From a virus: a stretch of 39,466 nt of DNA. Shown here in pieces: positions 30,595 through 38,199 of the stretch; within the stretch, counting starts at the first letter, position 1; every line of letters starts with the position of its first letter. Below the pieces are notes generated by a model. That model did not search any database. It was not told the origin of the DNA and was given only the letters and a program-made list of their open reading frames with translations. A program made the translations under genes and the position numbers. The DNA lies in the IMG/VR virus record IMGVR_UViG_3300030107_001360, positions 1-39,466 of that record; one strand, written 5' to 3'.

Positions 30595-32122
30595 TTTTCA
30601 ATATAAACCTGATGGAACTACTTTAAAGACCTTTATGAAGTCTAATGACTTCTTTAGAGGTTTAAGAGGCCCAGTTGGATCAGGTAAATCTGTGAGTTGC
30701 TGTATAGAGATATTTCGTAGAGCACTGCTGCAAGAGAAGAATAAAGAGGGAATAAGAAAATCTAGATGGGCAGTAATTAGAAATACAAATCCCCAATTAA
30801 GAACCACAACCATTAAAACTTGGTTAGATTGGTTCCCGGAAGATAAGTGGGGAGATTTTGCTTGGTCAGTTCCTTATACCCACAATATTAGAAAAGGAGA
30901 TTTAGAAATTGAAATTATATTCCTTGCTCTTGACAGGCCAGAAGATGTTAAAAAACTTTTATCACTTGAACTTACAGGTGTTTGGGTTAATGAGGCCAGA
31001 GAGATACCTAAGAGCATTATTGATGCTTGTACTATGCGTGTGGGCCGTTATCCATCTATGCGTGACGGGGGAGCAACATGGTACGGTGTTATCGCAGATA
31101 CTAACGCACCTGAAGAAGACCACTGGTGGCCTATAATGGCAGGGGATGTTCCTGTTCCTGACCATATCTCTAGAGATGAAGCTCTTATGTTAATCAAACC
31201 TGATAACTGGAGTTTCTATTCTCAACCATCAGCTCTTGAAGAAAAGAAAGATAAAGATGGAAGTGTTACTGCTTATGAACCTAGTAAGCTATCTGAAAAT
31301 CAAAAAAATTTAACTCCTAAATATTATGAGAATATTATTAGAGGTAAAACAAAAGGTTGGATCGATGTTTATGTTTTAAATAAACTCGGTAGCATCGAAG
31401 AAGGCAAACCTGTTTATCCAAACTTTAAACAAGAATTACATTTATCTAAAGAAAAATTAATAGCTAATGTTAATCAACCTTTGTTTATAGGTATTGACTT
31501 TGGATTAACTCCTGCAGCAGTCTTTGCTCAAAGATTAGCAACAGGTAGATGGCATATCTTAAATGAGCTCGTATGCTTTGATATGGGAGTTATGAGATTC
31601 TCAGAATTACTTAGAGGTGAAATAAGAAAAGAATATAGAAATTATGAAGTTATGATTTATGGAGATCCTGCTGGAGATTTTAGATCTCAAACAGATGAAA
31701 GAACTCCATTTCAAATTATGAGAACCTATGGATTAAAAGCAATACCAGCTCCATCAAATGATCCAGCACTAAGAATAGAAGCTGTTGATGCAGCTCTTTG
31801 CAGACTCTTAGATGGTAAGCCTGGATTTCTGTTAGATCCTCAATGTATTAATCTTAAAAAAGGATTTAATGGAGGATACCATTACAGAAGATTACAAACA
31901 TCTGGAAGCAGGTATGATGAGAAACCTATGAAGAATAGATATTCGCATGTCCACGATGCTTTGCAATATTTAATGATGGGAGCAGGAGAAGGTAGAACGA
32001 TATTATCTGGCAAAGAACGAAGCCAACCTACTGTAGTAAAACAGGAATGGGATGTCTTTGCTAAAGCTAATAGAAAGAGAAAAGTTAAAAGAGTATGGGA
32101 TTTGTTCAAAAGGAATGGTTAG
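30584..32122 (+). CDS. Terminase large subunit
   Basis: 512 residues. ATPase: Walker A GPVGSGKS at 29-36, Walker B ending LTGVWVNEAREIP near 130-142 (Glu137 as catalytic Glu). Nuclease: GIDFG near 302-306 with the first catalytic Asp, a second acidic site around YGDPAGDF, and HVHDALQYLMMG near 455-466. The length fits T7-like TerL (586 in T7) in slightly shorter form. It powers DNA translocation into the prohead through the portal and cuts the concatemer. Complete, no frameshift. Confidence 0.96.
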   Translation: MSINFQYKPDGTTLKTFMKSNDFFRGLRGPVGSGKSVSCCIEIFRRALLQEKNKEGIRKSRWAVIRNTNPQLRTTTIKTWLDWFPEDKWGDFAWSVPYTHNIRKGDLEIEIIFLALDRPEDVKKLLSLELTGVWVNEAREIPKSIIDACTMRVGRYPSMRDGGATWYGVIADTNAPEEDHWWPIMAGDVPVPDHISRDEALMLIKPDNWSFYSQPSALEEKKDKDGSVTAYEPSKLSENQKNLTPKYYENIIRGKTKGWIDVYVLNKLGSIEEGKPVYPNFKQELHLSKEKLIANVNQPLFIGIDFGLTPAAVFAQRLATGRWHILNELVCFDMGVMRFSELLRGEIRKEYRNYEVMIYGDPAGDFRSQTDERTPFQIMRTYGLKAIPAPSNDPALRIEAVDAALCRLLDGKPGFLLDPQCINLKKGFNGGYHYRRLQTSGSRYDEKPMKNRYSHVHDALQYLMMGAGEGRTILSGKERSQPTVVKQEWDVFAKANRKRKVKRVWDLFKRNG

Positions 32123-32544
32123 TCTATTTTTATGAGTCTGAGTTAGAACCTAGAGAAGACTGGTTATATTTTATCAAGAAAGGATTTAGGCATTGTGGAG
32201 CTCTAGGCTATGTACCTACTACAGGTAAATGGAATCACATAGAATGGACTCATAAAGGAATTATACATACAACTTTAGAAGAAGATGAAACCCTAAATAT
32301 CCTAACCTATTTGCAAGACTTTAAAGTCCTTAGATGTCCTGTTAAACAAGAGTATCAGTTATTAAGGATCAAAGATTATACTTGTGTATCATTTATTATG
32401 AGGCTTATTGGATTTTATAAATGGTGGATCTTTACACCTTATCAGCTTTTTTGTGCGTTGAAGAAGGCAGGGTATCAAGACTATTACTCTGATCTCAGGA
32501 GAAAATATGGGCAAAAAGAAAAAATCACTACAACAGATAATTGA
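32095..32544 (+). CDS. Late protein of unknown function
   Basis: 149 residues, rich in Trp/Tyr/Phe (LEPREDWLYFIKKGFRHCGA; TTGKWNHIEWTHKGIIHTTL; CPVKQEYQLLRIKDYTCVSF; IMRLIGFYKWWIFTPYQLFC). Cys/His positions (HCG, RCP, TCVSF) suggest a papain-like or permuted hydrolase-like fold, but I cannot place a triad. It overlaps terL by 28 bases and precedes portal-side small genes. Similar proteins occur beside terminase in marine podoviruses, from memory. Confidence 0.65.
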   Translation: MGFVQKEWLVYFYESELEPREDWLYFIKKGFRHCGALGYVPTTGKWNHIEWTHKGIIHTTLEEDETLNILTYLQDFKVLRCPVKQEYQLLRIKDYTCVSFIMRLIGFYKWWIFTPYQLFCALKKAGYQDYYSDLRRKYGQKEKITTTDN

Positions 32545-32662
32545 TGAGATGGAAGATCTTCATGCACAAGAGGATGATTTAATAGATCAAATTAAAGAAC
32601 ATCATTGTTGTCAAGATGATTTAGATGATGACTTAGATGCCGATTTTGAGGAGGATAGATAA
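32507..32662 (+). CDS. 51-residue acidic protein
   Basis: The ATG at 32507 has AGGAG six bases upstream (32497-32501). MGKKKKSLQQIIDEMEDLHA is followed by a strongly acidic end with CC and runs of Asp/Glu (HHCCQDDLDDDLDADFEEDR). It overlaps the previous gene's end and shares TAATG with the next gene. Good RBS and exact junction show it is real. Role unknown. Confidence 0.65.
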   Translation: MGKKKKSLQQIIDEMEDLHAQEDDLIDQIKEHHCCQDDLDDDLDADFEEDR

Positions 32663-32871
32663 TGGGAGGAGTTTTTAAAAAACCAAAAGCACCACCAAGA
32701 AACCTTGCTTTAGAAAAACAATTAGCAGATGCTCGAGCAGCAGAAAAAGCTAGAGCTGATGAGTTAGCAGCTAGACAAAAAGAAACTGCTGACAAACAAG
32801 CTAAAGGTCTTTATGGATCTAGATCTATGTTTGGTAAAGCTGGTGGTCGTGGATATTTTGATACAGTTTAA
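32662..32871 (+). CDS. Small Ala/Lys-rich virion-region protein
   Basis: 69 residues: MGGVFKKPKAPPRNLALEKQ start, a helical Ala/Lys/Glu middle (LADARAAEKARADELAARQK) and a Gly-rich end (LYGSRSMFGKAGGRGYFDTV). The myristoylation-like MGG is probably chance. This plan is common in small marine-podovirus proteins before the portal. GAGGAGG upstream and TAATG at the end. Possibly a minor head protein. Confidence 0.65.
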   Translation: MGGVFKKPKAPPRNLALEKQLADARAAEKARADELAARQKETADKQAKGLYGSRSMFGKAGGRGYFDTV

Positions 32872-33449
32872 TGGCTAAAGAATTTGAAACAAATCCGTTG
32901 AAGTTTAAATACAATCAACCTTATAAAAAAGAACCTAAAGATCAGGCACTTCAATGGATGAAAGAAAACCAAGATAGAGATGTATCTGGAGGTGAAGCTG
33001 CTAACCCACCAAAGAAAACAATTTCAAGTGTATTTAAAGATATAGTTAAATATCCTAGAGGAGATAAAGTTATGGCTCACTCCGATAGAAAAATTCAAGA
33101 CGAATCATTTATCCAAGAACATAAAAAAGATTTAGAACATGCTTACGGAGGTAAGTATGATGTTATGGAAGGTGATCGTTTAATTACTATGCGTCTTGCA
33201 ATAGAAGATTTAATGTCAGGAAAAATTGATCAAATTAAATTTGAAGAAATTAAAGAAGATTTCTTATTAGAGTTTCCTGAAGAAGCAATTGAAATTTTAA
33301 TGAAAGATATTAAAGAAGATGGTTTTACTAAACCTGAAGGCAAAGAAAGTAAATTACCTTTATTTAGTATTTCAAAAGGTATGGCAGAATTTATGGAAAA
33401 ATCTGGATACCAAAAGAGTAAAAAATTTCCACCTAAGATAAAAGAATAG
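32871..33449 (+). CDS. Virion-region protein, unknown
   Basis: 192 residues, charged (FETNPLKFKYNQPYKKEPKD; FIQEHKKDLEHAYGGKYDVM; FEEIKEDFLLEFPEEAIEIL) with a Lys-rich end. Helical, no membrane segment. It lies immediately before the portal gene, a slot that in T7-like phages holds host-range or head-completion proteins. Not recognised. Confidence 0.62.
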   Translation: MAKEFETNPLKFKYNQPYKKEPKDQALQWMKENQDRDVSGGEAANPPKKTISSVFKDIVKYPRGDKVMAHSDRKIQDESFIQEHKKDLEHAYGGKYDVMEGDRLITMRLAIEDLMSGKIDQIKFEEIKEDFLLEFPEEAIEILMKDIKEDGFTKPEGKESKLPLFSISKGMAEFMEKSGYQKSKKFPPKIKE

Positions 33450-33453
33450 TATT

Positions 33454-35028
33454 ATGGCTTATGTAGATATTTCAGATACACCATCAGTTGGTGCACCAGA
33501 CAAAGCAACTTCTATACTTAAACAGTATAAAGAAGCTCAAAATACAAAAGACTATTGGAAAGACAAATTTGAAGAAGCATATGAATATTGTCTTCCTAAT
33601 AGAGAATCTTTTTATGATGAATCGCCTGGACAAAGAAGAACAGATAAGATCTTTGATGAAACAGCTGTAGTAGGTGTACAAGAATTTGCTTCTAGACTAC
33701 AAGCAGGTATTACACCAACATTTGCAAGATGGGCAGACTTCCAAGCAGGATCTGAAGTACCTGACTCACAAAAACAATTTATTAATTTAGAGTTAGATAA
33801 AATTACTAATTATGTTTTTGAAGTATTACAACAATCAAACTTTAACCAAGAAGTCCATGAATCATTTATGGATCTTGCTATTGGTACAGGTGTTATGCTT
33901 GTTGAAGAAGGTGATGCAGTAAATCCAATTAAATTTACAGCAGTACCTTTACCAAGAGTTTGTTTAATGAATGGCCCAGATGGAAAAATAGATGCCATTT
34001 ATAGAACAAGAATTTGCAAACCAAATGAAATAAAAATTTTATATCCTAAAGCTACATTACCTGAAAGTTTTGATCCTTTAAAACAAAAGAAACAAGTTAA
34101 AATTATAGAAGCAATTTATAAAGTTCACGAAGACAATGTTGAAAAATATAAAATGTGTGTTGTTTTAGAAAACCCTAAATGGATTTTATTCGAAGAAGAA
34201 TACAAAGGAGAAGGATCTAATCCTTATTTAGTATTTAGATGGAACAAAGCATCTGGAGAAGTTTATGGTAGAGGCCCAGTATTTAATGCAATGGGAGCAA
34301 TCAAAACTTGCAATCTTACTATAGAATTAATATTACAAAATGCACAAATGTCTGTAAGTGGAGTTTATACTTATGAAGACGATGGTGTAATTAATCCTGA
34401 CAATATCTCCCTAGTACCTGGATCTTTAATACCAGTTGCCCCTGGAAGTAAAGGTCTTATGCCAATTAGTGCAGCTTCAAACTTTGATGTTGCACAATTG
34501 GTTCTTAATGATATGCGTCAGAACATTAAGAAAGCATTATACATGGAAGCTCTAGGAAAACCTGAAGGAACTCCAATGACAGCTACAGAAGTTTCTGAAA
34601 GAATGGCAGATCTATCTAGACAAATAGGATCTTCATTTGGAAGACTACAATCAGAATTTATTAATCCATTATTAAAAAGAATTATTAGAATATTAGTTAA
34701 ACAAGGTAGAATAGATATACCTAAAGTTAATGGTAGAGAAGTTAAGATAGCTCCAAGATCTCCATTAGCTCAAGCTCAACATTTACAAGATGTTGCAGAT
34801 GTAACTAGATTTAATGAGATTATTGCTGGAACATTTGGGCCACAAATGATAAATGTAATTGTGAACCAAAGTGAAACAGCAAAATATTTAGCCGAGAAAA
34901 TGAATCTTCCTGAGAAGTTGATAAGAGATGAAGGTGAGCAGCAAAGAATTGTTCAACAAATTGGACAATTGGCTCAAAGCCCTGAAGCACCTCAATCACC
35001 CGTAGAGCCTCAACCACCTACGGAGTAA
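33454..35028 (+). CDS. Portal (head-tail connector) protein, T7 gp8-like
   Basis: 524 residues, near T7 gp8 (536). Typical podovirus portal features: N-terminal NTKDYWKDKFEEAYEYCLPN, DETAVVGVQEFASRLQAGIT and PTFARWADF, then LLTLAIGTG-like MDLAIGTGVMLVEEG, YGRGPVFNAMGAIKTCN, and MTATEVSERMADLSRQIG in the helical crown side. The dodecamer forms the packaging channel and the tail attachment point. It ends in a Pro/Gln-rich tail (SPEAPQSPVEPQPPTE). Followed one base later by the next gene. Confidence 0.93.
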   Translation: MAYVDISDTPSVGAPDKATSILKQYKEAQNTKDYWKDKFEEAYEYCLPNRESFYDESPGQRRTDKIFDETAVVGVQEFASRLQAGITPTFARWADFQAGSEVPDSQKQFINLELDKITNYVFEVLQQSNFNQEVHESFMDLAIGTGVMLVEEGDAVNPIKFTAVPLPRVCLMNGPDGKIDAIYRTRICKPNEIKILYPKATLPESFDPLKQKKQVKIIEAIYKVHEDNVEKYKMCVVLENPKWILFEEEYKGEGSNPYLVFRWNKASGEVYGRGPVFNAMGAIKTCNLTIELILQNAQMSVSGVYTYEDDGVINPDNISLVPGSLIPVAPGSKGLMPISAASNFDVAQLVLNDMRQNIKKALYMEALGKPEGTPMTATEVSERMADLSRQIGSSFGRLQSEFINPLLKRIIRILVKQGRIDIPKVNGREVKIAPRSPLAQAQHLQDVADVTRFNEIIAGTFGPQMINVIVNQSETAKYLAEKMNLPEKLIRDEGEQQRIVQQIGQLAQSPEAPQSPVEPQPPTE

Positions 35029-35029
35029 T

Positions 35030-35317
35030 ATGTCTTGGGATGCACTTAGAACACAAAAAGATAAAACACCACCTACTAAAAGTATAGACGGTTATCTTAG
35101 ATCAGAAACTGAAGAAGCAAAATTAAATAAAGATTTTGCAAAAGTATTCAGTGGCGATCAAGGTAAGGTAGTTTTAGATTATTTAAAATCTATTACTACT
35201 GAAACAGTTGCTGGGCCTAATATCACCAGCAATGGCTTATTCCACATTGAAGGAATGAGATTCTTAATGGGTATTATAACAACAAGAATAAAAAAAGGAG
35301 AAAAAGATGGCAGATGA
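35030..35317 (+). CDS. Small late protein between portal and scaffold
   Basis: 95 residues: WDALRTQKDKTPPTKSIDGY, KLNKDFAKVFSGDQGKVVLD, YLKSITTETVAGPNITSNGL, and a final HIEGMRFLMGIITTRIKKGE. Its place between portal and scaffold is shared with small proteins of other marine podoviruses; the LDYLKS...F.EG.R..M.I pattern is a conserved type I have seen in them, function unknown. It overlaps the scaffold gene by 11 bases. Confidence 0.65.
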   Translation: MSWDALRTQKDKTPPTKSIDGYLRSETEEAKLNKDFAKVFSGDQGKVVLDYLKSITTETVAGPNITSNGLFHIEGMRFLMGIITTRIKKGEKDGR

Positions 35318-36059
35318 TAATGCTAAAGAAACAGTAGCACCAATCGCCACAGAAGCACCTTCTGAGGCAACTAAACCTGAATATGTGCAGGATAAGTTTT
35401 GGAATAATGATACTAAGCAAGTTAACATAGAGAACTTAGCTTCAAGTTATAATTCACTTGAACAAAAGCTGGGTTCAAGAACAGAAGACCTTTCTAGGCA
35501 AATCAGAGAAGATATTGCAAAAGAAAAGGCAGCTAATGTTCCAGAGTCTTATAAATTAAATGTTCCTGAACAACCTCAGAATGTTGATTTAAAAATTGAC
35601 AAGGACATGAAGATTGTTCAATGGTGGGATAAAACTGCAAAAGATGCAGGTCTATCTCAAGAACAATATGATAATGGAGTAAAAGCATTTATAGATAATG
35701 CTATAGCTAACTTACCTAATCCTGCTCTCGAAACACAAAAACTTGGAGATCACGGAAAGGAAAGAGTTGAAGCAGCTGAAATGTGGAGTAAGAAACATTT
35801 ATCTCCTGAAGGATTTACTGCTATATCTAAATTAGCAAGTACAGCTGAAGGAGTAAAAGTTATTGAGGAAATAATTAAACTTAATAAAGATACTCCTTTA
35901 CCTACTCAACCTACACAAGTAGATGTTGCAGCTTCTGCTGACGACTTAAAATCAATGCTTAACGATCCTCGTTACTATGATAGTGCAAGACGAGATCCAG
36001 CTTATGTTAAGAGAGTTACAGAACTGTATGAGAAGGCGTACAAAAACCCAACGAAGTAA
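35307..36059 (+). CDS. Capsid assembly scaffolding protein (T7 gp9-like)
   Basis: 250 residues, acidic and helical, the usual make-up and position of a podovirus scaffold just before the major capsid protein. N-terminal Ala/Glu/Thr-rich region (ETVAPIATEAPSEATKPEYV), a segment NLASSYNSLEQKLGSRTEDL resembling gp9-type helices, and a C-terminal helix-turn-helix (DLKSMLNDPRYYDSARRDPA; YVKRVTELYEKAYKN) that would bind the capsid. AAAGGAG upstream of the ATG at 35307. It should leave before maturation. Confidence 0.85.
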   Translation: MADDNAKETVAPIATEAPSEATKPEYVQDKFWNNDTKQVNIENLASSYNSLEQKLGSRTEDLSRQIREDIAKEKAANVPESYKLNVPEQPQNVDLKIDKDMKIVQWWDKTAKDAGLSQEQYDNGVKAFIDNAIANLPNPALETQKLGDHGKERVEAAEMWSKKHLSPEGFTAISKLASTAEGVKVIEEIIKLNKDTPLPTQPTQVDVAASADDLKSMLNDPRYYDSARRDPAYVKRVTELYEKAYKNPTK

Positions 36060-36300
36060 AAGGAAATTTAACTATAAAAAGTTAAAGAAACCTATTAAGT
36101 GGCTTGATTGTGTAAGTCAGACAGGATGGATATCTGAAAAGGATATTGAAGATGCCAGACCTTCTGTTTGCACAACAAGCGACTTTTGGGTTTATAAAGA
36201 TACATCAGAATACATAACCTTATTTGGCACATACTCCAAAGATGAAGATGGTAAGATAGAATTTGGAGAAGTTATTACTATACCTAAGAAATGGGTATAA
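36028..36300 (+). CDS. Small basic protein between scaffold and capsid
   Basis: 90 residues from the ATG at 36028 (RRRTKTQRSKRKFNYKKLKK), overlapping the scaffold end by 32 bases; an earlier ATG at 35977 would overlap more deeply. Basic start, then KWLDCVSQTGWISEKDIEDA and FWVYKDTSEYITLFGTYSKD, a small beta-rich domain. The WISE...D...P..C.T.GFW-type pattern occurs in short marine-phage proteins of unknown role. Its stop overlaps the -10 box of the capsid promoter. Confidence 0.65.
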   Translation: MRRRTKTQRSKRKFNYKKLKKPIKWLDCVSQTGWISEKDIEDARPSVCTTSDFWVYKDTSEYITLFGTYSKDEDGKIEFGEVITIPKKWV

Positions 36301-36444
36301 TGTGCGTTGCCTACTACATCTAGTAATTTTAATTATCAGTTAGACCTGAAAAGTGTCAATACTAGCCTTTAATTAGACAACTAGAAAACTCTTTGCAGAC
36401 AATCGATTGTATAACATTAACAACTAACAAATGAGGACAATAAC
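36296..36444 (+). promoter_or_regulatory. Capsid-gene promoter and 144-base leader
   Basis: A perfect TATAAT at 36296-36301 lies at the previous gene's stop; the -35 (TTATTA region) is weak. A 144-base leader without a gene follows. It begins with TGTGCGTTG and can form CTAGTA/TACTAG (36320-36364) and smaller hairpins. The major capsid ATG at 36445 follows ATGAGGAC. A separate strong transcript for capsid protein is usual in podoviruses. Confidence 0.6.
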
Positions 36445-37272
36445 ATGGCAACATCAATAACAAATGCCTTTATTACTCAGTTCGAAGCTGAAGTTCATAT
36501 GGCTTACCAAAGAATGGGAAGCAAATTGAAAAATTTAGTTAGAACAGTTAACGGTGTTAACGGAAATACTGTTAAGTTTCAGAAAGTTGCAAAAGGTTCT
36601 GCAAACACTAAAGCAAGACATGCTGAAGTAGTTGCAATGGATCTAGCACACAGCAATGTGTCAGCAACATTAACTGACTACTACGCAGCAGACTATGTTG
36701 ACAAGTTAGATGAGTTAAAGGTTAATATTGACGAAAGACAAGTTGTTGCTCAATCGGCAGCTTATGCATTAGGTAGAAAAACTGACCAAGTGCTTATAGA
36801 TGTTTTAGATAGTGCAACTTCGATCGCAGCTAATGTTAACAGTTCAGCAACTGGAATGACTCTGATCAAAGCAAAGAACATGATGGAAGTTTTCAACGGA
36901 AATGATGTTCCTGATGATGGTCAAAGATACTGGGTTGTTGGGCCTAAACAATGGAGTGATCTATTGTCAATCGACCAATTTTCTAGAGTAGAATATGTAG
37001 GGCCGAATGAACTTCCTTTCCCTGGCGGTATAACTGCTAAGAGATGGATGGGCTTCCTGTTCTTCGTACACTCTGGATTATCAACATCTGGTTCAGACAG
37101 AAAGAATCTATGTTTCCACAAATCAGCTATTGGTTGTGGTATAGGTTCTGATGTAAGAACTGAAGTTAACTACATCCCTGAGAAAGTATCTCACTTAATT
37201 ACTTCTATGATTTCATTAGGTGCAGTAGAAATTGATGGCGATGCAGCTAGAGTCCAACTTTGCACAGAGTAA
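36445..37272 (+). CDS. Major capsid protein
   Basis: 275 residues, HK97-fold podovirus capsid protein. MATSITNAFITQFEAEVHMAYQ start, RTVNGVNGNTVKFQKVAKGS, YYAADYVDKLDELKVNIDER, LGRKTDQVLIDVLDSA and FPGGITAKRWMGFLFFVHS segments are typical of the marine T7-like/N4-like capsid families that are shorter than T7 gp10A (345). It forms the icosahedral shell around the scaffold. Codon and base use fit a highly expressed gene. GAGGAC RBS, own promoter upstream. Confidence 0.92.
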   Translation: MATSITNAFITQFEAEVHMAYQRMGSKLKNLVRTVNGVNGNTVKFQKVAKGSANTKARHAEVVAMDLAHSNVSATLTDYYAADYVDKLDELKVNIDERQVVAQSAAYALGRKTDQVLIDVLDSATSIAANVNSSATGMTLIKAKNMMEVFNGNDVPDDGQRYWVVGPKQWSDLLSIDQFSRVEYVGPNELPFPGGITAKRWMGFLFFVHSGLSTSGSDRKNLCFHKSAIGCGIGSDVRTEVNYIPEKVSHLITSMISLGAVEIDGDAARVQLCTE

Positions 37273-37293
37273 TAACATAAGGAGAATATAAAC

Positions 37294-37545
37294 ATGGCAT
37301 ACGCAACTGACAATCCGATCAAAAAGGTAGCTCAGATGGGTGGCAACTCTCTTTGGTTTTACACTGACGGAGATGCGACTTCATCTATAGTAGGAAGTGG
37401 TTACTTCAATTCTGCTTACGCAGAGCTTAAACAAGGTGATATGATCCTTGTTGCAGGTTCAGTAGGTGGAACAATGGAATCTGACTTACTTGTTGTAAGT
37501 TCAGCTACAGGAGCGACTACTGTTACTACAGCTAAACTAGCTTAG
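37294..37545 (+). CDS. Small head protein after the capsid gene
   Basis: 83 residues, Gly/Ala/Ser/Thr-rich and beta-like (MAYATDNPIKKVAQMGGNSL; YFNSAYAELKQGDMILVAGS; MESDLLVVSSATGATTVTTA). Its place directly behind the capsid gene with its own AAGGAG and its composition suggest a decoration or head-stabilising protein. No family is certain. It ends before a G/C-rich hairpin. Confidence 0.7.
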   Translation: MAYATDNPIKKVAQMGGNSLWFYTDGDATSSIVGSGYFNSAYAELKQGDMILVAGSVGGTMESDLLVVSSATGATTVTTAKLA

Positions 37546-37560
37546 TACTAGTTCCGTTTT

Positions 37561-37578
37561 GGGGGAAGCAATTCCCCC
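37561..37578 (+). terminator. Hairpin after the capsid genes
   Basis: GGGGGAA/TTCCCCC (7 bp) with a GCAA (GNRA) tetraloop, between the head protein stop and tail tubular protein A. A T-run precedes it and none follows (+ strand AGAACAC), so it may attenuate or protect 3' ends of capsid mRNA and is not a full terminator. Confidence 0.6.
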
Positions 37579-37599
37579 AGAACACTAAGAATAAAAATT

Positions 37600-38199
37600 A
37601 TGGCAACAACAAATATAGATATATGTGCAAGAGCTTTAATCATGATAGGTGCTCAACCTATTTCTTCATTTTCAGATGGAAGTACAGAAGCATTAGTTGC
37701 CTCAAACATTTATGATGATGTAGTAGAAGCATCTTTAACAAGACACAGATGGAGATTTGCTACAACACAACAACAGCTTTCATTATTAACTAATACACCA
37801 ACAGGCAGATATGATTATGCATATCAAATGCCTACTAATCCTGCGGTCTTACAAATCATTACATTAACAGTTAATGATTATGTTATTCCATATTCAAGAT
37901 ACCAAAATTATATTTATTTAAATGGTTATGGTTCTAGCAATGAAGTTATTATGGATTATATCTACAAAGTAGATGAAGCATATTTTCCTGCTCATTTTAA
38001 ATTAGCATTAGAATATGAATTAGCTTCTATCTTTGCTGGTTCAGTAGCAAGAGATGCAGCAATGATAACTCAATTTAAAGAATTATCAGAAAGACAATTT
38101 TTAGTAGCCAAGAATATAGACTCTGCTGAAACAACATCTAAAGTTTTAGATACAAACAGATTTATAAACTTAAGAAGATCTACGAGAACTGATGCATAA
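37600..38199 (+). CDS. Tail tubular protein A (T7 gp11-like)
   Basis: 199 residues, like T7 gp11 (196). DICARALIMIGAQPISSFSD and EALVASNIYDDVVEASLTRH start, RWRFATTQQQLSLLTNTPTG, RYDYAYQMPTNPAVLQIITL, and ALEYELASIFAGSVARDAAM are the usual gp11 blocks. It forms the ring that joins portal and nozzle (gp12). TAATG junction with the tail tubular protein B gene at 38199. Confidence 0.92.
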   Translation: MATTNIDICARALIMIGAQPISSFSDGSTEALVASNIYDDVVEASLTRHRWRFATTQQQLSLLTNTPTGRYDYAYQMPTNPAVLQIITLTVNDYVIPYSRYQNYIYLNGYGSSNEVIMDYIYKVDEAYFPAHFKLALEYELASIFAGSVARDAAMITQFKELSERQFLVAKNIDSAETTSKVLDTNRFINLRRSTRTDA

